Assembly (NCBI RefSeq): GCF_003501885.1
Contig: NZ_QWFA01000007.1
Span: forward strand, 1 to 64,000
Length of the DNA: 64,000 nucleotides
Direction: 5' to 3'
DNA from: Streptomyces globisporus
Lineage (GTDB): Bacteria > Actinomycetota > Actinomycetes > Streptomycetales > Streptomycetaceae
The notes under the pieces are model-generated. The model searched no databases. It was not told where the DNA came from and saw only the letters and a list, made by a program, of their open reading frames with translations. The stretch's first letter is position 1; each line of letters starts with the position of its first letter. A program made the position numbers and the translations under genes. Of the stretch, positions 44,327 to 54,079 are shown one piece after another.

Positions 44327-45322
44327 TCACGTGACCTCGAGGACCTCCGAGACCGGCCGCCGGGGCGTGGCCGGGCCCGCGGGCCCGTAGCCGAAGCGGA
44401 ACACCATCTGCACGAAGCCGGTCCGGGAACGCGGATCACGCGCCAGGTCCCTGAGCTCGGGCCATTCGAGAGGCTGCGAGATCAAGGACGTCGCGAGCCC
44501 GTCGAGCGTGGCCTGCAGCAGCACGCGCTCCATGCCCTGGCCCGCCCGCAGCCAGTCCACGGGCAGATCCGCCGCGGTACCCAGCAGGGCCGTCTGCGGC
44601 CTCTCCTCGAACACGGCGGCCGCTCGGGCGGGAGAGCCGTGCGGTACGTCGAAGTCCCGTACCGGGGCCGTCGTCCCGTGCTGGCGGGGGCCGAACGCGT
44701 ACGACGGGACACCCTCGGTGGCCGGGCCCTCCCCGGCCCTGCCCGTGCGGGTCCAGGTGATGATCTCGGCGCGCATGGCGTCGCTGGCCGACTCGAAGAG
44801 CTCCGCGTCGTGCACGAGGTCCATGACGGCGTCGGCGTGCCAGGTTCCCGGCACGATCAGCCGGACTCCTTCCAGCAGCGCCGCCGCGCTCAGCTCGTCC
44901 CAGATCTCCGGCGGGATCCGCTCGTCCGAGAACGGGAGCCGACTGGTGTGCCGACGCCGCACGGCGGGCTGCAGATCCGCCAGCCGGAGGTCGGTGGCCC
45001 CCGGGCTCTCCTCCAGCAGCACGTCGGCGAGGTGCCAGGGATCGTGGGGATCGGGCAGCAGTTCGGTGACAGCCGTCCAGCCGCGGTGCGCGGCGGCCAC
45101 CCGCAGATTCAGCAGCGCCGCCCCGCATCCGATGTGCAGGGCGCGCTGGTCCGGGTCGCCGACCGGCAGCGTACGTTCAGGATCGCCGTACAGACAGAGG
45201 CGGCGGCTGCCGGAGCGGTGGGTGAACCTCCACGGCTGCGCGTTGTGCATGGAGGGCGCGGCCACGGCCTCCTCGACGAGCGAGGGGACGATCGCGGTGG
45301 CGCGCTGTTCGGTGGGGATCAT
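44327..45322 (-). CDS. Acg-family nitroreductase-like protein
   Basis: This is a 331-residue protein starting at ATG 45322 behind GGAGACG. The two nitroreductase-type halves are typical of the Acg (Rv2032) group: EEAVAAPSMHNAQPWRF, LHIGCGAALLNLRVAAAHRG, RRRHTSRLPFSDERIPPE, and GQGMERVLLQATLDGLATSL. Acg proteins bind FMN but lack nitroreductase activity and may sequester it. In mycobacteria they are induced by DosR under hypoxia. The nearest gene (an XRE-flavin protein) fits this theme. It is divergent from the TPR kinase gene. Confidence 0.88.
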   Translation of the reverse strand: MIPTEQRATAIVPSLVEEAVAAPSMHNAQPWRFTHRSGSRRLCLYGDPERTLPVGDPDQRALHIGCGAALLNLRVAAAHRGWTAVTELLPDPHDPWHLADVLLEESPGATDLRLADLQPAVRRRHTSRLPFSDERIPPEIWDELSAAALLEGVRLIVPGTWHADAVMDLVHDAELFESASDAMRAEIITWTRTGRAGEGPATEGVPSYAFGPRQHGTTAPVRDFDVPHGSPARAAAVFEERPQTALLGTAADLPVDWLRAGQGMERVLLQATLDGLATSLISQPLEWPELRDLARDPRSRTGFVQMVFRFGYGPAGPATPRRPVSEVLEVT

Positions 45323-45384
45323 GGTCTTCGCGTCTCCTGTCGTCCAGAAGGTCTCCCGATCGCCCGTGCGTGCCATTGTCCCAG

Positions 45385-45423
45385 GAGCGCCCGGGCGCTC
45401 GCATGCGGTGGACCGCCCGGGCG
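45385..45423. promoter_or_regulatory. Paired palindromes in a divergent promoter region
   Basis: The 300 bp (45323-45622) between the Acg-like and kinase genes holds a 16 bp perfect palindrome, GAGCGCCCGGGCGCTC (45385-45400), and a second copy of its 10 bp core CGCCCGGGCG at 45414-45423, centres 26 bp apart. They may be operators of either gene. No gene and no clear -35/-10 is seen elsewhere in the gap. Confidence 0.35.
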
Positions 45424-45622
45424 CGCCCGCAGGGGGCCGGGCCCCGCCCCACGGCTGCCGCACCGCCCGATGGCCGACGCGGGACACGGCCGGGACCCCG
45501 TAACCGCCCCGCCGCGTACACACTCCGGCTACCGGCAGCCATACTGGACATGCCGGGGAGGGCGACAGCACCAGCGGCCGGGAACGCGGGGAACAGGGAA
45601 CAACGGGGGCGGGAAACGGCAG

Positions 45623-47800
<2,178 letters not shown>

Positions 47801-47859
47801 GCAGAGCCGTCGAGCCGCCGCCTCTGGTGGGGACGGCGGGCGGCGTGTTACGAAGGTGC

Positions 47860-49479
47860 ATGCCCGCACCTCAGAGCCCCGCACCCCGAACACCCGCAGG
47901 TCAGACCGGACCCCAGGAGGTCTCCGGGCCCGGCGCGCCCACCCGGGACCGCTACGACGCCGTGATTGTCGGCGGCGGCCACAACGGCCTGGTCGCCGCC
48001 GCTTATCTCGCGCGCGCCGGACAGTCCGTCCTCGTCCTGGAACGGCTCGGCACCACCGGGGGAGCGGCGATCTCGACCCGCCCCTTCGCCGGGGTCGAAG
48101 CCCGGCTCTCGCGCTACTCGTACCTGGTCTCCCTGCTGCCCGACAAGATCGTCCGCGACCTCGGCCTCGCCTTCGCCGTGCGCAAGCGGACCGTCTCCTC
48201 CTACACCCCCGCCGTGCGCGACGGCCGCCCCACCGGGCTGCTCGTCGCAGGGGAGGGCACCCGGGAGTCGTTCGCCGCGCTGACCGGCGGCGAACGCGAG
48301 TACGCGGCCTGGCAGCGCTTCTACGGGATGACCCAGCGGGTCGCCGAGCGCGTCTTCCCCACACTCACCGAACCGCTGCCCGGCCGCGACGCGCTGCGCG
48401 AGCGGATCGACGACGCCGACGCCTGGCGGATGCTGTTCGAGGAACCGCTCGGCGTGGCCGTCGAGGAGAACTTCACCGACGACCTGGTGCGCGGAGTCGT
48501 CCTCACCGACGCCCTGATCGGCACCTTCGCCGACGCCCATGACCCCTCGCTCCTCCAGAACCGGTGCTTCCTCTACCACGTGATCGGCGGCTCCACCGGC
48601 GACTGGGACGTTCCCGTCGGCGGCATGGGCGCACTCACCGACGCCCTGGCCGGGGCCGCCCGGGCGGCGGGCGCCGAGATCCGGGTACGGCACGAGGCGA
48701 CCCGCATCGAGACCGACGGGAACGCCGCCGAGGTCACCGTCCGCACCCCGGACGGCGAACACGTCGTCGCCGCGGGTCGCGTGCTCGTCAACGCCTCCCC
48801 GCAGGCCCTGGCCGCCCTGCTCGGCGACACCGCGCCCCCGCCCGCCGAGGGCGCCCAGCTCAAGGTGAACATGCTGCTCACCCGGCTGCCGCAGCTCCGC
48901 GACCGGTCCGTCGACCCCCGGCAGGCCTTCGCCGGGACGTTCCACATCGCCGAGGGGTACGGGCAGCTCGCCGACGCCTACCGGGAGGCGGCGGCCGGCC
49001 GGCTGCCCACCGCCCCGCCGTCCGAGATCTACTGCCACTCGCTGACCGACCCGACGATCCTCGGCCCGGAGCTCGCCGCACGCGGCTACCAGACCCTCAC
49101 TCTCTTCGGCCTGCACGCCCCGGCCCGGCTGTTCGCCGCCGACAACGACGCCGCCCGCGCCGCCCTGCTCAAGGCGACCCTCGCCGAACTGGACGCGCAC
49201 CTGGAGGAGCCGATCACCGACTGCCTGGCCCTCGACGCGAACGGCGAACCCTGCATCGAGGCCAAGACCCCGCTCGACCTGGAGCGCGATCTGCGGCTGC
49301 CCGGCGGCCACATCTTCCACCGCGACCTCTCCTTCCCGTACGCGGACGAGGGCACCGGGCGCTGGGGAGTGGAGACCGCGCACACCAATGTGCTGCTCTG
49401 CGGGGCGGGCGCGGTACGCGGCGGCGGGGTCAGCGGGGTCCCCGGCCACAACGCGGCGATGGCCGCACTGGGGGAGTGA
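47860..49479 (+). CDS. NAD(P)/FAD-dependent oxidoreductase, phytoene-dehydrogenase-like
   Basis: This is a 539-residue flavoprotein from ATG 47860 behind GAAGG. The FAD dinucleotide motif YDAVIVGGGHNGLVAAAYLA is at residues ~32-51, and the C-terminal FAD motif is TNVLLCGAGAVRGGGVSGVP GHNAA. It resembles PYROXD2 and other distant relatives of CrtI phytoene desaturase. No carotenoid synthesis gene is near, so this is unlikely to be a carotenoid enzyme. The product follows the kinase gene after 59 bp and may be cotranscribed. Confidence 0.88.
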   Translation: MPAPQSPAPRTPAGQTGPQEVSGPGAPTRDRYDAVIVGGGHNGLVAAAYLARAGQSVLVLERLGTTGGAAISTRPFAGVEARLSRYSYLVSLLPDKIVRDLGLAFAVRKRTVSSYTPAVRDGRPTGLLVAGEGTRESFAALTGGEREYAAWQRFYGMTQRVAERVFPTLTEPLPGRDALRERIDDADAWRMLFEEPLGVAVEENFTDDLVRGVVLTDALIGTFADAHDPSLLQNRCFLYHVIGGSTGDWDVPVGGMGALTDALAGAARAAGAEIRVRHEATRIETDGNAAEVTVRTPDGEHVVAAGRVLVNASPQALAALLGDTAPPPAEGAQLKVNMLLTRLPQLRDRSVDPRQAFAGTFHIAEGYGQLADAYREAAAGRLPTAPPSEIYCHSLTDPTILGPELAARGYQTLTLFGLHAPARLFAADNDAARAALLKATLAELDAHLEEPITDCLALDANGEPCIEAKTPLDLERDLRLPGGHIFHRDLSFPYADEGTGRWGVETAHTNVLLCGAGAVRGGGVSGVPGHNAAMAALGE

Positions 49480-49489
49480 GGGGCATCCC

Positions 49490-50656
49490 CTAGCGCAGAT
49501 GCCGGGGGTCCACGGCGGCGGCGATCGCCGTGTGCCCCTCGGTGCCCGGGTGCAGCCCGTCGCCGCTGTCGTACGCGGGCAGCAGCCGGGAGGGGCGGCC
49601 CGGGTCGCGCAGCGCCGCGTCGAAGTCGGCGACGGCGTCGAAGATCCCCCCGGTGCGCACGGCCTCGTTGACCTCCCGGCGTACCGCGTCCGCCCCCGGC
49701 GTCCAGCGCGTCCACCCCTCGAACGGGGTGATGGTGGCGCCCACCACCCGCAGCCCGGCGGACCGGGCGCGCAGGGCGAGTCGGCGGTACCCGGCCACCA
49801 TCCGGGCCGGGTCGCGCTCGACCGGCAGATGGTGGAGGTCGTTGACGCCCAGGTGTACCAGGACCGTCCGTAGCCCCGGCAGCGACAGCACGTCCCGGTC
49901 GAAGCGGGCCTGGGCGCTCGGCCCGAAGCGGTCGCTGTCGAGCAGCAGCCGGTTGCCGCTGATGCCGAGGTTGGCGACGGCGGAGCCGGACAGGCTGCGG
50001 GCCAGCTGGTCGGGCCAGCGGAGGTCCGCGTCGTCGGGCGTGCCGGTGCCCTCCGCGATCGAGTCGCCCAGCACGGCGAGGACCGGGCCGCGCGCTCCGG
50101 TCGTCTCGACCCCGGTCAGGAGGAACACGGACCGGGTCCGGGCCCCGTCGACAGTGTGCCAGGCGTGGGTGTTGCGGTGGAAGGACAGCGGGCCGGTGGG
50201 GCCGGGGAGCCGCGTCTCGACGGTCAGCAGGGAGCCGTCCGGCACCCGGAGTCCCGTCACCGGGTCGCTAATGAGGGAGGCGCCCGCCGCCAGCCACGCC
50301 TGCGGCCGCCCGCCGAAGGTGACCGGCCGCCCGTCAGCGGTAACCGGGCCCACCAGCACCTGCGCGGTCCCGAAGGCGTGCGCGTACCGCAGCCGTACCT
50401 GCCCTCCCGCCGAGAGCCGCAGCCGCGTCGTGCAGAGCCCGTCCGTGAGCCCGGCCGACGCGAGCGGATCGTCCGCCGTGGGCGCGGTCTGCGCCGTGGC
50501 CCAGGAGGTGGTCCAGGTTGTGCCCGGACGGGAAGGATCGGGCGCGCGGTCCGGGGCCGCCGACGCGAGCGGGGCGGGGGCGAAGGCCGCCGTGATCCCG
50601 GCGGCCGCCGCGTACAGCAGGCTTCGTCTCGCCGGTGCGGGGACCCGGCCGGTCAC
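49490..50656 (-). CDS. Secreted SGNH/GDSL hydrolase
   Basis: This is a 388-residue exported esterase or lipase. The GTG at 50656 overlaps the stop codon of a 16-codon leader peptide (GTGA). The signal peptide has RRSLL and is Tat-like (~1-33). An N-terminal beta domain (~50-180) precedes the SGNH domain: GDSIAEG (Ser nucleophile, block I), NLGISGNRL (Gly, block II), LVHLGVNDLHH (Asn, block III), and SGDGLHPG (Asp/His, block V). The substrate (carbohydrate ester or lipid) cannot be told. The AGGAGG site lies in front of the leader peptide, not this gene, so translation here may depend on coupling. Confidence 0.9.
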   Translation of the reverse strand: MTGRVPAPARRSLLYAAAAGITAAFAPAPLASAAPDRAPDPSRPGTTWTTSWATAQTAPTADDPLASAGLTDGLCTTRLRLSAGGQVRLRYAHAFGTAQVLVGPVTADGRPVTFGGRPQAWLAAGASLISDPVTGLRVPDGSLLTVETRLPGPTGPLSFHRNTHAWHTVDGARTRSVFLLTGVETTGARGPVLAVLGDSIAEGTGTPDDADLRWPDQLARSLSGSAVANLGISGNRLLLDSDRFGPSAQARFDRDVLSLPGLRTVLVHLGVNDLHHLPVERDPARMVAGYRRLALRARSAGLRVVGATITPFEGWTRWTPGADAVRREVNEAVRTGGIFDAVADFDAALRDPGRPSRLLPAYDSGDGLHPGTEGHTAIAAAVDPRHLR

Positions 50657-50703
50657 CGGGAGAGCACCGGGGCGGAGGGGGCGGGGTGTCGGACGCTGCT
50701 CAT
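50653..50703 (-). CDS. 16-codon leader peptide coupled to the SGNH hydrolase
   Basis: ATG at 50703 follows AGGAGG with 6 nt spacing. It encodes MSSVRHPAPSAPVLSR and stops at TGA 50655-50653, overlapping the GTG of the SGNH hydrolase as GTGA. The good ribosome site belongs to this small frame only. It is either a true leader peptide or the N-terminus of a frameshifted former start; neither can be excluded from one genome. Confidence 0.5.
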   Translation of the reverse strand: MSSVRHPAPSAPVLSR

Positions 50704-50873
50704 GGTGTGCCTCCTGGAATCGACCACGCGGAGCGGGTGGGCCGAGCGGCTCGCTCCATCCAACGGCCCCCGGATGAACCGGTGGTGACGCCGGTGCGCA
50801 CCGGACGCGACACCATTGTGGCGGGGGCGTCGGGCGGGCGCCGGCACACCACGCGCGGCGCCCCGCCCGCCGC

Positions 50874-52745
50874 TCAGTCGGCCGACAGCACCCAGCCCGT
50901 CGCCCTGATCCGCCCCGCGTCCCGGGGCCGCTCGGAGTCGAAGACCGTGCGGCCCCCGTCCCTCACCCGCAGGGCGTCCACATAGGCGCCGCGCCCCACG
51001 TACAGCTGGTCCGTGGTGTACCGCCACCGCAGCTGGAGGTTCGTGCCGCGCCAGGCCGACAGGTCCGCCTCCAGCCGGTGCCACACCCGCCCCGACCAGC
51101 CGGTCACCGAGCCCGACGGGTGCGGCACCGGGTCCGGGCGGTGGCCGGGGCCCGGGCGTACGGTGGTGAACGGCACCGGCTGCCAGTCCTCCCCGCCCGC
51201 CGACGCCTCCAGGAAGAGGCCGTCGGAGGCCGGTTCGGTGTCCCACCACAGCGCGCACTCCAGCCGGGCCCGTGTTGAGCCCAGGCGCAGGGCGGGCAGC
51301 GTGAGGGTGGCCGTGGAGGCGCTCGCCATCCCGGAGAACCAGGCCGTGCGCCCCCGCTCGGGCCGGACCGGAACGGCCCGGGCCAGCTGGTTGGCGGTCG
51401 CCACCCGGGGCGCGCTGCCCGAGCGCCAACTCCGTACGGGATGGACAGAGTTGCCCAGCACGATGAGGAAGGTGTCGGTCGTCGGGTCGAGCACCAGACT
51501 GGTCCCGGTGAATCCGGTGTGCCCCGCACTGCGCGGAGTCGCCATCGCGCCCATGTACCAGTGCTGGTAGAGCTCGAAGCCCAGGCCGTGCTCGTCGCCC
51601 GGGAACGCGGTGTTGAAATCGGTGAACAGCAGGTCCACCGACTCCTCGGACAGGATGCGGGAGCGGCCGTACACCCCGCCGTTCAGGAGCGTCCGGGCGA
51701 GCACCGCGAGGTCCCAGGCGCAGGAGAACACCCCGGCGTGGCCCGCCACCCCGCCGAAGCCGAAGGCGTTCTCGTCGTGCACCTCGCCCCAGACGAGACC
51801 GCGCTCCAGACCGGACCAGGGCAGTCGGGCGTCCTCCGTCGCCGCGATCTTCGGCTTCCAGGAGGCGGGCGGGTTGTAGCGCGTGCGGTGCATGCCGAGC
51901 GGGGCGGTGATCTCCTCGCGGAGCAGGACGTCCAGCGGGCGGCCGGTGAGATGCTCCAGGATCAGCTGGAGCGAGATCAGGTTGAGGTCGGAGTAGAGGT
52001 AGGCGCTGCCCGGCGTGCTCGCCGGGACCTCGTCCCACAGCATGCGGAGCTTGCCCTCCCGGGTCGGCTCCTTGTACAGCGGGATCCACGAGCGGAAACC
52101 CGACGTGTGAGTGAGCAGTTGACGGACCGTGATGTCCTGCTTGCCGCCGCCCGCGAAGTCCGGAAGATACGAGGCGACCGTCGCCTCCAGCTCCAGCGTG
52201 CCGCGCTCGATCTGCTGGACCGCCAGGAGCGAGGTGAACAGCTTGGAGATCGAGGCGAGGTCGAAGACGGTGTCCTCGGCCATCGCGATCTGCCGGTCCG
52301 CCGGGAACTCCACCCCCGTGTCGGTCTTCTCGTCGTACGCGGAATAGCGCACCGCCTTGCCGATCGGCCGGTGCAGCGCCACCGTGCCGCCCCGCCCGGC
52401 GAGCAGCACCGCGCCCGCGTACCAGGGGTGCTTGGGGGAGTTGGCCAGATACGCTTCCGCGTCCCGGACGAGCTGGTCCAGCGGCTCCTGGAGCAGCCCG
52501 GCGCGGGTCGCGCTGCCACGCCGCAGCGTGGGCCGGTGTGCCCCTGACTCCATGCCCGCTCCCGTGTCCGCCGCACTGCCCGGCCCGCTCCGGGCGGCCG
52601 CGCCCGCGAGGGGAATCGGTGTCAGCGCGAGCGCCCCGCCCAGCGCCAGTATCCCGCCGCCCAGCCGCCGTCGGGCGATGCCGCTCCCGGCGGTGCGTGG
52701 GGTGTTCTCGGAGGTCCGCCCGTGCCCCTGCGTGTCCCCGGTCAT
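50874..52745 (-). CDS. Tat-exported serine hydrolase (beta-lactamase family) with C-terminal beta domain
   Basis: This is a 623-residue protein starting at ATG 52745 behind AAGGAG. The Tat-type signal is IARRRLGGGILALGGALALT. Residues ~75-420 form the serine-beta-lactamase/DD-peptidase fold with SISK (Ser-x-x-Lys), then YSDLN and HTGFTGTS as the later motifs. Residues ~440-623 form a beta-sandwich (LECALWWDTEPASDGLFLEA; SGRVWHRLEADLSAWRG; LRWRYTTDQLYVGRGAYVDA) like MAM or carbohydrate-binding domains. It could act on peptidoglycan peptides, D-amino-acid esters or other esters. It is divergent from the nitronate monooxygenase gene. Confidence 0.9.
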   Translation of the reverse strand: MTGDTQGHGRTSENTPRTAGSGIARRRLGGGILALGGALALTPIPLAGAAARSGPGSAADTGAGMESGAHRPTLRRGSATRAGLLQEPLDQLVRDAEAYLANSPKHPWYAGAVLLAGRGGTVALHRPIGKAVRYSAYDEKTDTGVEFPADRQIAMAEDTVFDLASISKLFTSLLAVQQIERGTLELEATVASYLPDFAGGGKQDITVRQLLTHTSGFRSWIPLYKEPTREGKLRMLWDEVPASTPGSAYLYSDLNLISLQLILEHLTGRPLDVLLREEITAPLGMHRTRYNPPASWKPKIAATEDARLPWSGLERGLVWGEVHDENAFGFGGVAGHAGVFSCAWDLAVLARTLLNGGVYGRSRILSEESVDLLFTDFNTAFPGDEHGLGFELYQHWYMGAMATPRSAGHTGFTGTSLVLDPTTDTFLIVLGNSVHPVRSWRSGSAPRVATANQLARAVPVRPERGRTAWFSGMASASTATLTLPALRLGSTRARLECALWWDTEPASDGLFLEASAGGEDWQPVPFTTVRPGPGHRPDPVPHPSGSVTGWSGRVWHRLEADLSAWRGTNLQLRWRYTTDQLYVGRGAYVDALRVRDGGRTVFDSERPRDAGRIRATGWVLSAD

Positions 52746-52909
52746 CCGCGACTCCTTCCCGCGCCCGACGTCCGGTCCCCGGGGCGTACCCGTATGCCGG
52801 AGCCCGCGCGAAAGTAACTTCCGAAATCTCGCCGAGCAGTGAAAGTTCCTGCCGCCGCAGAGATTACTGTCACCTCCGCGTTTCCGGACGGGTCCAGGCT
52901 CGCAAAGAA

Positions 52910-52926
52910 TCTGACACTGCATCAGA
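52910..52926 (+). promoter_or_regulatory. Inverted repeat before the nitronate monooxygenase operon
   Basis: TCTGACACTGCATCAGA has 5 bp inverted arms around 7 bp and lies 43 bp before the ATG at 52970, in a 224 bp divergent gap. It is a possible operator for a TetR- or GntR-type regulator. No KstR-type box is seen here. Confidence 0.3.
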
Positions 52927-52969
52927 AAAGCTCTTCCCTCGGCCGCACCGCTGCGGCATCCTGCCGCCC

Positions 52970-54079
52970 ATGGAGACGGAACTGAGCCGCCAACTGGGAA
53001 TCGAGCACGCCATCTTCGGCTTCACGCCGTTCCCCGAGGTCGCCGCGGCCATCACCAGAGCCGGCGGCTTCGGCGTGCTCGGAGCCGTTCGCTACACCGC
53101 CCCCGACGACCTCGCACGCGACCTCGACCGCCTGCACCAGCACGCCGACGGCAAGCCCTACGGCCTCGACGTCGTCATGCCCGCCAAGAAGGTCGAGGGC
53201 GTCACCGAGGCGGACGTCGAGGCGATGATCCCCGAGGAACACCGCGGATTCGTCCGGGAACTCCTGGCCCGCCACGGCGTGCCCGAGCTGGCCGAGGGGG
53301 AGGCGTCCGGGTGGCGCATCACCGGTTGGATGGAGGAGGTCGCCCGGAACCAGCTCGACGTGGCCTTCGACTACCCGATCAAGCTGCTGGCCAACGCCCT
53401 CGGCTCCCCGCCCGCCGACGTCATCGACCGCGCCCACGACCACGGCGTCCTCGTCGCCGCCCTGGCCGGCAGCGCCCGGCACGCCCGGCGCCACGCGGAG
53501 GCGGGCATCGACGTCGTCGTCGCCCAGGGGTACGAGGCGGGCGGCCACACCGGCGAGATCGGCTCCATGGTGCTGGTCCCCGAAGTCGTCGAGGCCGTCG
53601 CCCCGCTGCCCGTACTCGCCGCCGGAGGCATCGGCAGCGGCGAACAGGTCGCCGCCGGACTCGCCCTCGGCGCCCAGGGCGTCTGGCTCGGCTCCCTCTG
53701 GCTCACCACCGAGGAGGCCGACCTGCACTCCGAGGCCCTGACCGCCAAACTGCTCGCCGCGGGCTCCGGCGACACCGTCCGCTCCCGTGCCCTGACGGGC
53801 AAGCCCGCACGCCAGCTCCGTACCGCGTGGACGGATGCCTGGGACGACCCGGCGGGGCCCGGAACCCTGCCGATGCCGCTCCAGGGGCTGCTGGTCGCCG
53901 AGGCCGTCTCCCGGATCCAGAAGTACGAGGTCGGCGAGCTGCTCGGCACCCCCGTCGGGCAGGTCGTCGGCCGGATGACCAGCGAACGCAGCGTCCAGGC
54001 CGTCGTCGACGACCTCACCCGCGGCTTCGAACGGGCCGTCACCCGCGTCAACCGCATCGCCGGAAGGAGCGCCACGTGA
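52970..54079 (+). CDS. Nitronate monooxygenase-family flavoprotein
   Basis: This is a 369-residue cytoplasmic FMN-dependent protein of the nitronate monooxygenase (2-nitropropane dioxygenase) family. It starts at ATG 52970 with only a weak ribosome site. Motifs include AAAITRAGGFGVLGAV, the active-site region VVAQGYEAGGHTGEIGS (conserved His) and PVLAAGGIGSGEQVAAGLAL for FMN phosphate binding. Other members are reductases that act on acyl or enone groups. The TGA overlaps the GTG of the acyl-CoA synthetase (GTGA), so the two are a coupled operon and may act in one acyl-CoA pathway. Confidence 0.88.
   Translation: METELSRQLGIEHAIFGFTPFPEVAAAITRAGGFGVLGAVRYTAPDDLARDLDRLHQHADGKPYGLDVVMPAKKVEGVTEADVEAMIPEEHRGFVRELLARHGVPELAEGEASGWRITGWMEEVARNQLDVAFDYPIKLLANALGSPPADVIDRAHDHGVLVAALAGSARHARRHAEAGIDVVVAQGYEAGGHTGEIGSMVLVPEVVEAVAPLPVLAAGGIGSGEQVAAGLALGAQGVWLGSLWLTTEEADLHSEALTAKLLAAGSGDTVRSRALTGKPARQLRTAWTDAWDDPAGPGTLPMPLQGLLVAEAVSRIQKYEVGELLGTPVGQVVGRMTSERSVQAVVDDLTRGFERAVTRVNRIAGRSAT

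Noticed and set aside
45330-45360. Possible DevR/OsdR box upstream of the Acg-like gene
   Set aside because: The sequence GACCTTCTGGAC near 45340 only partly resembles a DosR-type palindrome (GGGACTTTNGTCCC) and has too many mismatches to call.
44639-45622. Upstream extension of the kinase frame
   Set aside because: The in-frame region before ATG 45623 overlaps the Acg-like gene on the other strand and lacks kinase or other domain features; the kinase begins cleanly with MADTRLIQSRYRLLELIG.
52746-52969. KstR-type or xylanase-type operator upstream of the NMO/serine hydrolase pair
   Set aside because: No TNNAACNNGTTNNA match is present, and the GAAAGTT/GGAACTTTC elements are single and incomplete.
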